NCBI GenBank assembly: GCA_023432225.1
Contig: JAEYUW010000047.1
Location: forward strand, 1 to 64,000
Length of the DNA stretch: 64,000 nucleotides
Source of the DNA: Verrucomicrobiota bacterium
GTDB lineage: Bacteria > Verrucomicrobiota > Verrucomicrobiia > Opitutales > Opitutaceae
Direction of reading: 5' to 3'
Shown here: positions 1-9,092 of the stretch, piece after piece
How positions within the stretch are numbered: position 1 is the stretch's first letter
How the letters are laid out: every line of letters begins with the position of its first letter
The notes under the pieces: generated by a model
What the model was told of the DNA's origin: nothing
The model's database searches: none
The model's input: the letters and a program-made list of their open reading frames with translations, nothing else
Position numbers and translations under genes: made by a program

Positions 1-78
1 GTAGGGCGGGGTCTCCCGACCCCGCCTCCCACGCAGCGCATGCCTCCTGCGCGGCGGGGTCGGGAGACCCCGCCCTAC
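1..78. repeat. Double-hairpin repeat with perfect 26-nt arms
   Basis: Bases 1-26 and 53-78 are perfect inverted copies bounded by GTAGGGC and GCCCTAC. Each arm also folds on itself (GGGGTC/GACCCC), so the unit can form two small hairpins or one long one. It belongs to the GTAG...CTAC family scattered through this window and lies downstream of alaS. The start coincides with the window edge, so it could extend to the left. Confidence 0.9.
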
Positions 79-95
79 AGGATGCCGCACGTTAT

Positions 96-130
96 CAGGT
101 GGTCGTCGCTGTCCCAGCGGCGACCACCTT
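96..130. repeat. Hairpin repeat sharing a 20-mer with 17981
   Basis: AGGTGGTCG (97-105) pairs with CGACCACCT (121-129) around an imperfect inner stem. Bases 96-115 are identical to 17981-18000, some 18 kb away, so this is a dispersed repeat rather than a local accident. Confidence 0.8.
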
Positions 131-140
131 GTGGCGAAAA

Positions 141-167
141 GAAAAAGGCCGGTCGTGAGACCGGCCT
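141..167 (-). terminator. Rho-independent terminator of alaS
   Basis: On the minus strand AGGCCGGTC and GACCGGCCT form a 9-bp stem around a 4-nt loop, followed directly by a run of five T. It lies about 50 bases past the alaS stop codon, the expected position for its terminator. Confidence 0.85.
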
Positions 168-178
168 CGAATGAGGAA

Positions 179-220
179 GCAGGCGGGACGCCTGCGCTAC
201 GACGGAGGCGTCGCGGCTAC
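179..220. repeat. GTAG/CTAC hairpin repeat overlapping the alaS stop
   Basis: The hairpin GCAGGCGGGACGCCTGC ends in GCTAC (196-200). A second short GACGG/GGCGTC unit ends in GGCTAC (215-220). On the minus strand the terminal GTAG supplies the TAG stop of alaS at 217-219. Confidence 0.75.
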
Positions 221-3111
221 TTTAGCACTTCGGCCAGCTTGGCGGGCTCTTTGCCGCCGCCCATGGCGAAGTCGGGCTTGCCGCCGCCTTTGCCGCCGAG
301 CTTGGCGGAGAGTTCGCTGATGATCTTGCCGGCTTGATGTCCGGCTTTGATCGCCGCGGGCGAGCAGAACGCGACCACGCTGGCCTTGTCGGGGAATGCC
401 GCGCCGAGGGTGACGACACCTTCGCCGATCTTGTTCAGCACCTGACTGGCCAGCGAACGCAGCGCGTCAGGGTTCTCCACGCTGACGATGGCGGTGACAA
501 ACTTGAGTCCATCCTGGGCGACGGCTTTTGCGGCGAGTTCCTCGGCGAGTCCGGCGGAAGCTTTGGCTTCGAAGGCCTTCAGCTTCTGCTCGAGTTCCTT
601 CTGACGGGCGAAGACGGCTTCGAGCTTTTGCGCGACGTCCTGCACGCCGGCGTTGAGGCGGGCGTTGACAGTCTTGAGCGCGGCTTCCTCGGCGAGGACG
701 AACTCGTAGGCGGGTTGGCCGGCGACGGCTTCGATGCGGCGGGTGCCGGCGGCGACGGCCATTTCGGCGACGACCTTGATGAGGCCGATCTCGCCGGTGG
801 TCGTCACGTGCGTGCCGCCGCAGAGTTCGCGGGAGTAGCCGCCGATGTCGACGACGCGGACGATCTTGCCATATTTGTCGCCGAAGAAGGCGAGGGTGCC
901 TTCGGGCTTCTTGTCGAATTCGGTTTCGTAGGACTCAATCACGGCGTTATCGAGGACCTTCTCGTTCACGAGCTGCTCGACCTCCTTGAGTTGCGCGGCG
1001 GTCATCGCCTCGAAGTGGGAGAAGTCGAAGCGCATGCGCTCGGGCGTCTTCGAGGTGCCGGCCTGGCGGACGTGCGTGCCGAGAACTTTGCGCAGCGCCC
1101 AGTGGATCAAGTGCGCGGCGGAGTGGTGGCGCGAGATGGCGCGGCGGCGCGCGGCGTCGACGACGAGTTCGGCGTGAGCGCCGGGGGCGAGCGGGGCTGA
1201 TGTCCCAGCGGCCGGCACGGAGGCCGGCCCTCCAAGTTTATGCAGGTGGCGGCCGGCCTTGTCCTTCACCGTGTCGACGATGTCGAATTTCTGGTGGTTG
1301 ATCAGCGCGTGGCCGGTGTCGCCGGCTTGGCCGCCCATTTCGGCATAGAAGGGCGTTTGGTCGAAGACGAGGAAGGTGTCCTTCTCGGTCTTCACGACCT
1401 CGAGGAGCGTGGCCGGGCCGGCGGTCATCGTCTTCGTCATCGTGTAGCCGAGGAAGGTCGTCGGCTTGAGATCGGCGACGGTGTCGCCCTCGGTGGCGGC
1501 GACGACGACCTCCTTCTTCTGCGCGGCACGGGCACGCTCGCGCTGCTGCTCCATGAGCGTTTCGTGCCCTCCGACATTGATTCCAATACCCAACTCAGTC
1601 GCCAGCAGCTGGGTCATGTCCACAGGGAAACCGTAGGTGTCGTAGAGTTCGAAAACAGTCTTCCCCGACAACGTGAACGATTGGATCCCTGCCGCCGCTA
1701 GCTGCACATTAACTTGGCTATCGAGCTTAACGACCACCCGAGGTGAGTCGGGCTTAGCCGAGAGTTCTCCATGAAAACCGGCGCCTTCCATTGCGACTGT
1801 GAGGTCGCGGTTCGAAATTTGATCTGCGATGTGGAAGCGTAGCTCTTGGTAGAAATTCGAAAAAAGAAGAGCCAGCCCTCGCTCCAGCGTCCGCCCGAAG
1901 CTCTCTTCCTCGCTCCGGATCACGCGCGCGATCACTTCCTGCTGCTGCTTCAGCTCGGGGAAGACGTGGCCGAGGGACTCGACGACGGGGGCGACGAGTT
2001 GGGAGAAGTCGCCGACTTTAAAGCCGAGTTTTTTTCCGTAGAGAATGCCGCGGCGGAGGATGCGGCGGATGACGTAGTTGCGGCCGTCGTTGCCGGGCAT
2101 GATGCCGTCGGCGATGGCGCAGCTCACGCAGCGCGCGTGGTCGGCGAGCACGCGGAACGCGACGTCGATATTTTCCTGCTCGGTGAGGCCTTCGCGCTTG
2201 GTCGGGACGGTGCCTTTGTAGGTCTTGCCGGAGAGCGCGGCGACTTGGGTGAAGAGCGGGGCGAAGACGTCGGAGTTGTAGTTCGAGGGCTCGGCGGAGA
2301 AATCCTTGAAGCCCTTCGTCGTGGCGTAGATGCCGGCGACGCGCTCGAAGCCCATGCCGGTGTCGACGTGCTTGGCGGCGAGCGGGGCGAAGGTGCCGTC
2401 GGCGTTCGCGTTGAATTGGATGAATACGTGGTTCCAGATCTCGATGCAGCGCGGGCTGGAGCTGTTGACGAGTTTGCGGCCCTCGGTCTCGTCGTCGGAC
2501 GGGAGGAGGTTGAAATGGATTTCGGAGCACGGGCCGCAGGGGCCGGTGTCGCCCATCATCCAGAAATTGTCCTTCTTGTTGCCGTTGACGATGTGGATGG
2601 CGGGATCGAGGCCAGCGTCGGTGAAGAGCTTCGCCCAGATCGCGTAGGCTTCCTCGTCGCGCTCGGCGGGATCGCCCTTGGATTTGTCGGGATTGTAGAT
2701 CGTCGCGAACAGGCGCTTCGGCGGGATGCCCCAGACTTTGGTGATGAGCTCCCAGCCCCACGTGAGCGACTCCTTCTTGAAGTAGTCGCCGAAGGACCAG
2801 TTGCCCAGCATCTCGAACATCGTGTGGTGGTAGGTGTCGAAGCCGACGTCCTCGAGGTCGTTGTGTTTGCCGCCGGCGCGGATGCACTTCTGGGTGTCGG
2901 CGGCGCGGGTGTCCTTCGACGGGCGGACGCCGGCCCACTTGGAGACATCGGGTGCGCGGTCGCCGAGGAAGATGGGCACGAACTGGTTCATGCCGGCGTT
3001 CGTGAAGAGGAGTCCGGGCGAATCCGGCAGCAGCGACGACGACGGCGTGATCGTGTGGCCGTGCGAGGCGAAGAAATCGAGGAAGGACTGGCGGATTTCG
3101 GCGGAAGTCAT
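217..3111 (-). CDS. alaS: Alanine--tRNA ligase
   Basis: A 964-residue alanyl-tRNA synthetase, which charges tRNA-Ala with alanine in the cytosol. The reading frame stays open further upstream. I chose the ATG at 3109-3111 because the product then begins MTSAEIRQSFLDFFASHGH, the normal AlaRS start. The N-terminal half is the class II catalytic domain. The editing domain carries HSAAH near residue 662 and CGGTH near 763, the zinc-binding pair. A glycine-rich C-Ala region ends the protein. It is longer than the roughly 875 residues usual for the family. Two inserts explain part of this: an AT-richer stretch of about 65 residues (415-480) and a repeat hairpin read in frame near 626-635. A terminator follows at 141-167. 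Confidence 0.97.
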   Translation of the reverse strand: MTSAEIRQSFLDFFASHGHTITPSSSLLPDSPGLLFTNAGMNQFVPIFLGDRAPDVSKWAGVRPSKDTRAADTQKCIRAGGKHNDLEDVGFDTYHHTMFEMLGNWSFGDYFKKESLTWGWELITKVWGIPPKRLFATIYNPDKSKGDPAERDEEAYAIWAKLFTDAGLDPAIHIVNGNKKDNFWMMGDTGPCGPCSEIHFNLLPSDDETEGRKLVNSSSPRCIEIWNHVFIQFNANADGTFAPLAAKHVDTGMGFERVAGIYATTKGFKDFSAEPSNYNSDVFAPLFTQVAALSGKTYKGTVPTKREGLTEQENIDVAFRVLADHARCVSCAIADGIMPGNDGRNYVIRRILRRGILYGKKLGFKVGDFSQLVAPVVESLGHVFPELKQQQEVIARVIRSEEESFGRTLERGLALLFSNFYQELRFHIADQISNRDLTVAMEGAGFHGELSAKPDSPRVVVKLDSQVNVQLAAAGIQSFTLSGKTVFELYDTYGFPVDMTQLLATELGIGINVGGHETLMEQQRERARAAQKKEVVVAATEGDTVADLKPTTFLGYTMTKTMTAGPATLLEVVKTEKDTFLVFDQTPFYAEMGGQAGDTGHALINHQKFDIVDTVKDKAGRHLHKLGGPASVPAAGTSAPLAPGAHAELVVDAARRRAISRHHSAAHLIHWALRKVLGTHVRQAGTSKTPERMRFDFSHFEAMTAAQLKEVEQLVNEKVLDNAVIESYETEFDKKPEGTLAFFGDKYGKIVRVVDIGGYSRELCGGTHVTTTGEIGLIKVVAEMAVAAGTRRIEAVAGQPAYEFVLAEEAALKTVNARLNAGVQDVAQKLEAVFARQKELEQKLKAFEAKASAGLAEELAAKAVAQDGLKFVTAIVSVENPDALRSLASQVLNKIGEGVVTLGAAFPDKASVVAFCSPAAIKAGHQAGKIISELSAKLGGKGGGKPDFAMGGGKEPAKLAEVLK
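1203..1234. repeat. Palindromic repeat inside alaS
   Basis: GGCCGGC (1210-1216) and GCCGGCC (1223-1229) form a perfect 7-bp stem flanked by TCCA and CCAG. On the minus strand it is read as GGPASVPAAGT in a loop just before the editing-domain HSAAH motif. It has the same design as the intergenic 'GGAGGGCCGG...' unit at 26634. In-frame insertion into a surface loop is an inference. Confidence 0.7.
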
Positions 3112-3330
3112 TGCGGAAGACGGAGTGACGGAGAACAGAGAACCGCGAGCGGCGGGGCGAGTGAAAAGTTGGAGGCGACGTGGGCGGGCGTGAGTCATGC
3201 CGGGACTAGGGCTATATTTCCCTGCAATGCGTGAGTGGAACATCGCTCCAGATGCGGAGAGTCGTAACGCTGTAATTGCTAAGCTAATTTCGTCGCATCG
3301 GCACGGGCCGCTGATGCGAAGCATACCCCC

Positions 3331-6300
3331 ATGTCCACGTCGGCCTCGTCGTCTTCTTTTTATTCGCTTCTGCGGCTCTCGCGCGCGGCGAGATTGGCGC
3401 TGATCTATGCCGGCTTTTCCGTGTTGTGGATCGTCTTTTCCGACCGCGCGGTGGCGAAGTTGGCGCCGGATGTGGAGACGCTGGAAAGGATCTCGATCCT
3501 CAAGGGGTGGTTCTTCGTCCTGACTACGTCGTTGATGCTCTATGTGCTGCTGCGCGCGAGTTTTCGGCAGCTGGCGCGTGAGGCGACGGCGCGCGAGCAA
3601 GCGGAGCGGGCGGCGCGGCGCAGCGAAGAGCAGCTGCGTGCGCTCGGCGACAATTTGCCGCAGAGTTACGTGTTTCGCTACGTTCCCACGACGTTGGGGC
3701 CGCGCTTCTTGTATGTGAGCGCGGGCGTCGATCGGGTGCATGGCGTGACCGTCGAGGCGGTGCTGGCCGATCCGGCGGCGCTGCGCGATCAGCTCGATCC
3801 GGAAGACCGCGCTTGCCTGACGGAGATGGAGCAGGAGAGCCGGCGGTCATTGACGGATATCGAAATGGAAGTGAAGTTTCGGCGCGGGGATGGCCGGCGG
3901 CGATGGCTTTCCTTTCGATCGCACCCGCAGCGGATCGAGAACGATGTCGTGGTGTGGGACGGCGTGGCAACCGACATCACGCAACAAAAGGAATGGGAGA
4001 TGAACTTGCGCCTGTCGCAGGCGAAATTCGTGCAGGCCTTCGCCAGCAATCCCGCGGCGATCGCGCTGACGCGACTGAGCGACGGCGTGGTGTTGGAGGT
4101 GAATGACACGTGGGTGGCGCTCACGGGCTACACGCGCGAGGAAGCGATCGGGCGCTCCGCGCGCCACATCTGGGCGACGCCCGAGGCGGCGGCGCGGTTT
4201 GTGCGGGAGCTGAAAGACAAGGGCGTGGTGCAGGGGTGGGAGGAGCTGTTTCTCAAGAAAAACGGCGAACTCTTTGCGGCGGAGCTTTCGACCCGCCTGC
4301 TGAACTCGGAAGGCGACGCGGTGATTCTCTCCACGCTCGTCGACGTGACGGCGCGGCGGCGGCAGCAGCGGCGAGTGACGTTGCTGGCGGACATTTCGCG
4401 CCGCCTGGTGGTGGGCGACGATCCGCGGACGTTGCTGCGGGGGATTTTTGCGGACATCGCGCGCGAGCTCGAATGCGAGATTTTTGCCAACTACCTGGTG
4501 GCGCCGAAAGGGACTCACTTGGTCCTCAAATCCTGCGGTGGGCTCGATCCGCAGCAGGAAAAGGATTTCGCGGAGCTGGCGTTCGGCGTTTCGCTTTGCG
4601 GCGTGGTGGCCGAGCGTAAGCGGACGCTGACTTTCGCGGATCTGCCGAGCGTCGCGCTGCCGCAAGCGCAGGGGATGGTCGCGCTCGGAGTGCGCGCGTA
4701 TAGCGGACACCCCTTGTTGGTCGGTGACCGGCTGATCGGAACCATTTCCTTCGGCAGCCGCAAACGTCACCGCTTCGTCGAAGAAGATGTCCGGTTGATG
4801 AAGGCGGTGGCGGACCAGGTGGCGACGACGCTCGATCGCCTGCAGCTGCACGAGCGCTTGCAGCAAAGCGAGGAGCTGTTCCGGCAGATGGCCGAGAACA
4901 TCGACGAGGTTTTCTGGATGAGTTCGGTGGCGAAGGACCACATCGTTTACGTGAGTCCGGGCTACGAGAAAGTGTGGGGCAGCAAGCGCGAGTCGCTTTA
5001 CGCGAATCCGCGGCAATGGATCGATGCGATCGTGCCGGAGGATGCCGCCCGCGTCCTGGCCGCCGCGACGCGCCAGGCGAGCGGCGACTATCGCGAAGAG
5101 TATCGCATCATCCGGCCCGACGGCACGGAGCGCTGGATTTCCGACCGCGCGTATCCGGTCTTCGGTGCTGATGGCAAAGTGATCCGTATCGTGGGTGTGG
5201 CGCGGGACATCACCGAGACGAAGCGGCTGGAAGAGCAGTTTCTGCGGGCGCAGCGCCTGGAGGCGGTCGGCACGCTCGCCAGCGGTGTGGCGCACGATCT
5301 CAACAACATCCTCGCGCCAATTCTAATGGTGACGGGGCTGCTCGGGGAGCGGCACACCGATCCGGAGACGCGACGCTTTCTCGAGATGATGGAGACGGCA
5401 GCGCAGCGCGGCGCGGGCATCGTGGCGCAACTGCTGACTTTCAGTCGCGGAATCGGCGGCGAGCGCGTGCCGTTGCAGGCGGAGCATCTCGTCGCCGAGA
5501 TGGCGCGACTGCTGCAGGAAACGTTGCCGCGCAGCATCGAGATCGTCCGCCACGCGACGCGCGATCTACCGCCGGTGCTGGCGAATCCGACGCAGGTGCA
5601 CCAGGTGTTGATGAACCTCTGTGTGAACGCGCGCGATGCGATGCCGCAGGGCGGACGCATCGAACTCGGAATCGGCATTCGGGAGATCGATGCAGAGGTG
5701 GCGGCGCGGCACGACCATGTGCGGCCGGGCACGTTCGTGGTTCTGACGGTCAGCGATACCGGTCAAGGCATGTCGCCGGATGTGCGGCGGCGTTTGTTCA
5801 ATCCATTTTTCACGACGAAGGAAGTGGGCAAGGGCACCGGCTTGGGTCTGTCCACCGTGTTGGGGATCGTGCGCGGGCATGGCGGGTTCGTCGAAGTGGA
5901 GTCGGAGCTGGGGCGCGGCTCGCGTTTTGAAGTTTGTTTCCCGGCGCTCGACAATCCGGCCACGACGGCCCCGGTGAGCGTGGGCGAGGGCCTGCCGCGG
6001 GGGCGCGGGGAGCGCCTGCTTATCGTGGACGATGAAGAGTCGATCCGCTTCGCGCTGAAGGAAGTGCTCGAGCAGTTTGGCTACGAGGTGGTCGTGGCGG
6101 ACGGCGTGGCGTCCGCGCTCACGCTGTGCCGGATGCAACCGGGATTGATCCGCCTGGTCATCACCGACCTGATGATGCCCGGAGGCGACGGCTGGGGGCT
6201 CGTGCGCGAACTCGGCGGCACGGTGCCCGTGATCATTTGCAGCGGACTCGCCCAGACGGTGACGGAAGACGAGTCCGCGCGCGCCGGTGTGCACTGCGTG

Positions 6301-6378
6301 CTGGCGAAGCCGTTTACCGCGCCGGTGTTGCTGCGGGAAATCGCCGGTGCGCTCGCAGGCCGGCCGCGTGCCAAATAA
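3331..6378 (+). CDS. Hybrid PAS/GAF sensor histidine kinase with receiver domain
   Basis: A 1015-residue membrane-bound sensor. Two hydrophobic segments (about 20-40 and 60-75) flank a short extracytoplasmic loop. They are followed by two PAS-like domains (about 95-340), a GAF-like domain (about 350-500) and a third PAS domain (about 510-635). The HisKA region has phospho-acceptor His in GVAHDLNN near 653. The ATPase domain has the N box (NLCVNARDAM) and G boxes DTGQGM and GTGLGLS. A receiver domain ends the protein, with phospho-acceptor Asp in ITDLMMPGGDGW near 945. No HTH output domain is present, so it probably signals through phosphorelay to an unlinked regulator. It is divergent from alaS, with about 220 bases between them. 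The ligand is unknown. Confidence 0.93.
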   Translation: MSTSASSSSFYSLLRLSRAARLALIYAGFSVLWIVFSDRAVAKLAPDVETLERISILKGWFFVLTTSLMLYVLLRASFRQLAREATAREQAERAARRSEEQLRALGDNLPQSYVFRYVPTTLGPRFLYVSAGVDRVHGVTVEAVLADPAALRDQLDPEDRACLTEMEQESRRSLTDIEMEVKFRRGDGRRRWLSFRSHPQRIENDVVVWDGVATDITQQKEWEMNLRLSQAKFVQAFASNPAAIALTRLSDGVVLEVNDTWVALTGYTREEAIGRSARHIWATPEAAARFVRELKDKGVVQGWEELFLKKNGELFAAELSTRLLNSEGDAVILSTLVDVTARRRQQRRVTLLADISRRLVVGDDPRTLLRGIFADIARELECEIFANYLVAPKGTHLVLKSCGGLDPQQEKDFAELAFGVSLCGVVAERKRTLTFADLPSVALPQAQGMVALGVRAYSGHPLLVGDRLIGTISFGSRKRHRFVEEDVRLMKAVADQVATTLDRLQLHERLQQSEELFRQMAENIDEVFWMSSVAKDHIVYVSPGYEKVWGSKRESLYANPRQWIDAIVPEDAARVLAAATRQASGDYREEYRIIRPDGTERWISDRAYPVFGADGKVIRIVGVARDITETKRLEEQFLRAQRLEAVGTLASGVAHDLNNILAPILMVTGLLGERHTDPETRRFLEMMETAAQRGAGIVAQLLTFSRGIGGERVPLQAEHLVAEMARLLQETLPRSIEIVRHATRDLPPVLANPTQVHQVLMNLCVNARDAMPQGGRIELGIGIREIDAEVAARHDHVRPGTFVVLTVSDTGQGMSPDVRRRLFNPFFTTKEVGKGTGLGLSTVLGIVRGHGGFVEVESELGRGSRFEVCFPALDNPATTAPVSVGEGLPRGRGERLLIVDDEESIRFALKEVLEQFGYEVVVADGVASALTLCRMQPGLIRLVITDLMMPGGDGWGLVRELGGTVPVIICSGLAQTVTEDESARAGVHCVLAKPFTAPVLLREIAGALAGRPRAK

Positions 6379-6416
6379 CATTTGCGGACGCGCGCGCGCC
6401 GGGGATTCTGGCGAAC

Positions 6417-7061
6417 GTGAAGATTTATCCGCTGCCCTCCGGTCCGATTCAGACCATCGGCTACCTGCTGACCGAGCCCAAGACGGGCGAGGCCGTGCTG
6501 GTCGATGCCCCGGCGGAGGTGTGGGAAAAAATCCAGCCCGTGCTCGCGAAGGACGGCTGCACGCTGAAGGAACTGTGGCTGACGCACGGCCACTGGGATC
6601 ACACGCAGGACGCCGCGAAGATCAAACGCGCGGCGGGCGTCGTCGTGCGCGCGCACCGCGCGGACCAGCACCTGATCGAGACGCCGGAGGTGATGCGCGC
6701 TTTCCTCATGCCGGGGATCGAGCTCGAGGCGGTGAAGATCGACGCGTTCGTGCAACAGGGCGATCGGCTCGCGGCGCTGGGGCGGGAGTTCGAGGTGCGG
6801 CATGTGCCGGGACACTGCCCGGGCAACGTCTTGTTCTATCAGGCGGAGGCGCAGGTCGCGCTGGTAGGCGACGCCTTGTTCAATGGCGGCGTGGGACGGT
6901 GGGATTTGCCGGGCGGGGATTTCGAAACGCTCGAGAAGTCGATTCGCGGGCAGATCTACACGTTGCCGGACGAAACGGTCGTGCTGCCGGGCCACGGTCC
7001 GCGCACGACGGTGGGCGAGGAAAAGGAAAGCAATCCGTTCGTGCCGGGGGCGCGGCGATGA
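6417..7061 (+). CDS. MBL-fold metallo-hydrolase (glyoxalase II-like)
   Basis: A 214-residue metallo-beta-lactamase-fold protein. The metal motif THGHWDHT sits near residue 55. Further metal ligands follow in HVPGHCPGN and GDALF, and the C-terminus has LPGHGPRTTVGEEKESNPF, typical of short glyoxalase II-like hydrolases (the GloC/YcbL group). Likely activity is hydrolysis of a thioester such as S-lactoylglutathione, but the substrate cannot be read from sequence. I chose the GTG at 6417 because homology begins at VKIYPLPSGPIQT; the frame stays open upstream into the kinase gene. It begins 38 bases after the kinase stop and may be co-transcribed. Confidence 0.85.
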   Translation: MKIYPLPSGPIQTIGYLLTEPKTGEAVLVDAPAEVWEKIQPVLAKDGCTLKELWLTHGHWDHTQDAAKIKRAAGVVVRAHRADQHLIETPEVMRAFLMPGIELEAVKIDAFVQQGDRLAALGREFEVRHVPGHCPGNVLFYQAEAQVALVGDALFNGGVGRWDLPGGDFETLEKSIRGQIYTLPDETVVLPGHGPRTTVGEEKESNPFVPGARR

Positions 7062-7088
7062 AAGCAATTTCGGCAGAGAAAATCTTTT

Positions 7089-7152
7089 CTGTAGCGGCGG
7101 TCTGTGACCGCCGGGGCGGTTTCCTTTCGGCGGTCACAGACCGCCGCTACAG
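7089..7152. repeat. Double-hairpin repeat upstream of ribD
   Basis: Perfect 25-nt arms (7089-7113 and 7128-7152) begin CTGTAGCGGCGG and end CCGCCGCTACAG. The arms also contain smaller GGCGGTC/GACCGCC stems. The right end lies 8 bases before the GGAGG ribosome-binding site of ribD. A close relative is read in frame inside the gene at 31636-33939. Confidence 0.9.
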
Positions 7153-7173
7153 CAGCGAGTGGAGGCTCGGCGC

Positions 7174-8343
7174 ATGAAAGAGCTCGATCACACCTGGTTC
7201 ATGCGGCGCGCGATCGCGGTGGCGAAGCGCGGCTGGGGCGACACGCATCCGAATCCGCTCGTCGGTGCGCTCATTGTGGAAAACGGCGAGATCGTCGCCG
7301 AAGGCCATCACGCGAAGGCCGGCGAGGCGCACGCGGAGATCAATGCGCTGCGCGCGCTCGGGCGAAAGCCGCTCGCGGGGGCGACGCTTTATGTGACTTT
7401 GGAGCCGTGTTGCACGCACGGGCGCACGCCGCCGTGCACGGAGGCGATCATCGAAAACAAGTTCGCGCGCGTCGTCGTGGGCGCGACCGATCCGAACCCG
7501 GCGCACGCGGGCCACGGTTTCGAGATCCTGCGCGCGGCGGGCATCGAGGTGATTCGCGGTGTGCTGGCGGCCGAGTGCGAGGACCTGAACCTGATTTTCA
7601 ATCGCTGGATCACGGCGAAGCAGCCGCTGTTCGCGGCGAAGGCCGGCGTGACACTCGATGGCAAGGTCGCGACCCGACTCGGCGAATCCAAGTGGATCAC
7701 GGGAGAAACGGCGCGGGCGAACGGACATCTGTGGCGGCGCTATTTTCCGGCGATCGCCGTGGGCGCGGGCACGTTGCGCGCCGACAATCCCCGCCTGACG
7801 TCGCGCTTGGAGGGTAGCGAATGGTGTCCGGTGCGCTTCGTGTTCGATGGGCTGCTGCGCAGCGTGCTCGATAAGGCGATGCCGAACCTCTACACCGACG
7901 AGTTTCGCGAGCGGACGATCGTCGTGACGACTTCGCACGGCGGACTCGGCTACATGCGGAAGTTGAATGCGATGGGCGTGCGCACGTGGGTTTTGTCGAA
8001 CGCCTCGCCGAAAGTGGCTTTCCCGGATTTTCGGAAAAAGTGCGCGGAGGAAGGCATCACCGGAGTTTTTTTCGAAGGAGGCGCGCAACTCGTCAGTGAA
8101 CTGCTGCAGGCGCGCGAGCTGGATTACTTGTTCAGCTATCAGGCGCCGGTGTTATTCGGCGACGACAAGGGCAAGACGATCTTTCGCGGGTTGCGCACGG
8201 AGCATCTGGTGAACGCGGTGCGACTGGAAAGCGTGCGACACGAAACGCTGGGCGAAGACGTGTTGACGCGCGGTTTCGTGAAGTATCCGGAGAAGATGTT
8301 CGTGGACGAGGCGACGTTCAGCAAACGGAGTCTGATCGAGTGA
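7174..8343 (+). CDS. ribD: Bifunctional riboflavin biosynthesis deaminase/reductase
   Basis: A 389-residue RibD. It deaminates 2,5-diamino-6-ribosylamino-4-pyrimidinone 5'-phosphate and then reduces the ribosyl chain, steps two and three of riboflavin synthesis. The N-terminal zinc deaminase has HAEINAL near residue 52 and PCCTHGRTPPC near 77. The C-terminal reductase starts at about 150 with AGVTLDGKVATRLGESKWITG-like sequence. The start is the ATG at 7174, preceded by GGAGG at 7161-7165; a GTG at 7159 is also in frame but would contain that site. No FMN riboswitch is visible upstream; the leader is filled by a repeat hairpin. The other rib genes are not nearby. Confidence 0.95.
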   Translation: MKELDHTWFMRRAIAVAKRGWGDTHPNPLVGALIVENGEIVAEGHHAKAGEAHAEINALRALGRKPLAGATLYVTLEPCCTHGRTPPCTEAIIENKFARVVVGATDPNPAHAGHGFEILRAAGIEVIRGVLAAECEDLNLIFNRWITAKQPLFAAKAGVTLDGKVATRLGESKWITGETARANGHLWRRYFPAIAVGAGTLRADNPRLTSRLEGSEWCPVRFVFDGLLRSVLDKAMPNLYTDEFRERTIVVTTSHGGLGYMRKLNAMGVRTWVLSNASPKVAFPDFRKKCAEEGITGVFFEGGAQLVSELLQARELDYLFSYQAPVLFGDDKGKTIFRGLRTEHLVNAVRLESVRHETLGEDVLTRGFVKYPEKMFVDEATFSKRSLIE

Positions 8344-8398
8344 TCCGCCTTCGCCAGGGCTCCGGCGAGACTGGCCGGTGGGCGTGGCTTTTCTGTGG

Positions 8399-8471
8399 GG
8401 CCTGACCTTGTGCCAGGCCGATCATGATGCCGCGGGCCGCACGAGGCTCGACACGAGGTCGAGCCCTACAA
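8399..8471. repeat. Two hairpins of the GTAGGGCTCGAC family
   Basis: GGCCTG (8399-8404) pairs with CAGGCC (8414-8419). GGCTCGAC (8445-8452) pairs with GTCGAGCC (8458-8465) and is followed by CTAC. Read on the minus strand, the second unit is a version of the element starting at 18054 and 21412. It fills most of the gap between ribD and the next gene. Confidence 0.8.
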
Positions 8472-8483
8472 GAGTGGGTCGTG

Positions 8484-9086
8484 ATGATCATCCATCTCGC
8501 ATCGGGCAATAAGCACAAGGCGCAGGAAATGCAGCGGCTGGCGGACGAGACGCCGGCGAGCCGCGGGCGCGGGATGCGCATCGTGCCCGCCGAGAAGATG
8601 CCGGCGGTGGAGGAGGACACGGGAACTTTTGTCGGCAACGCACGGAAGAAGGCGATGGCGTTGCAGGCGACGCTCGCGGCGGACGCGTGGGTGTTGGCGG
8701 ACGACAGCGGCGTGTGCGTCGATGCGCTCGGTGGTGCGCCGGGCGTGGAGTCGGCTTATTTTGCGGGGCCGCAGGGCGACGCGGCGGCGAATCTGCGCAA
8801 GCTCGCGGAGGTCATGTGCGAGGTGCCGGAGGGGCAGCGCGCGGCGCGTTTTGTGTGTGTGTTGCTGTTGCGGGGCCCGGGGGGGGAGGAGCACGTGTTC
8901 GAGGGACGCTGCGAAGGCGTGCTCTGTCGCGAGCCGCGCGGCGGGAAGGGATTTGGCTACGATCCGCTGTTCGTGCCGGAGGGTTTTGCGTGCACGTATG
9001 CGGAGTTGAGTGAGAGCGAGAAAAACGCAATCAGCCACCGCGGCCGCGCGTGGGCGCAGCTGGCGCAGTGGCTGGCGGAGCGCTGA
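8484..9086 (+). CDS. rdgB: Non-canonical purine NTP pyrophosphatase (RdgB/HAM1)
   Basis: A 200-residue Ham1-family enzyme that hydrolyses dITP, dXTP and ITP to monophosphates and so keeps deaminated purines out of nucleic acids. Family motifs are LASGNKHKAQEM at the N-terminus, VEEDTGTFVGNARKKA, the catalytic LADDSGVCVDALGGAPGV, GKGFGYDPLF, and SEKNAISHRGRA near the C-terminus. The start is ATG 8484; the adjacent GTG 8481 is equally possible. The ribosome-binding site is weak. The gene ends six bases from the convergent pilin-like gene. Confidence 0.93.
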   Translation: MIIHLASGNKHKAQEMQRLADETPASRGRGMRIVPAEKMPAVEEDTGTFVGNARKKAMALQATLAADAWVLADDSGVCVDALGGAPGVESAYFAGPQGDAAANLRKLAEVMCEVPEGQRAARFVCVLLLRGPGGEEHVFEGRCEGVLCREPRGGKGFGYDPLFVPEGFACTYAELSESEKNAISHRGRAWAQLAQWLAER

Positions 9087-9092
9087 GCAGCC

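Noticed and set aside
3112..3741. An upstream extension of alaS
   Set aside because: The open frame continues, but the extra residues have no AlaRS similarity and overlap the divergent kinase gene.
6881..7173. A riboswitch before ribD
   Set aside because: The leader contains only the repeat hairpin; no FMN-aptamer conserved bases are seen.
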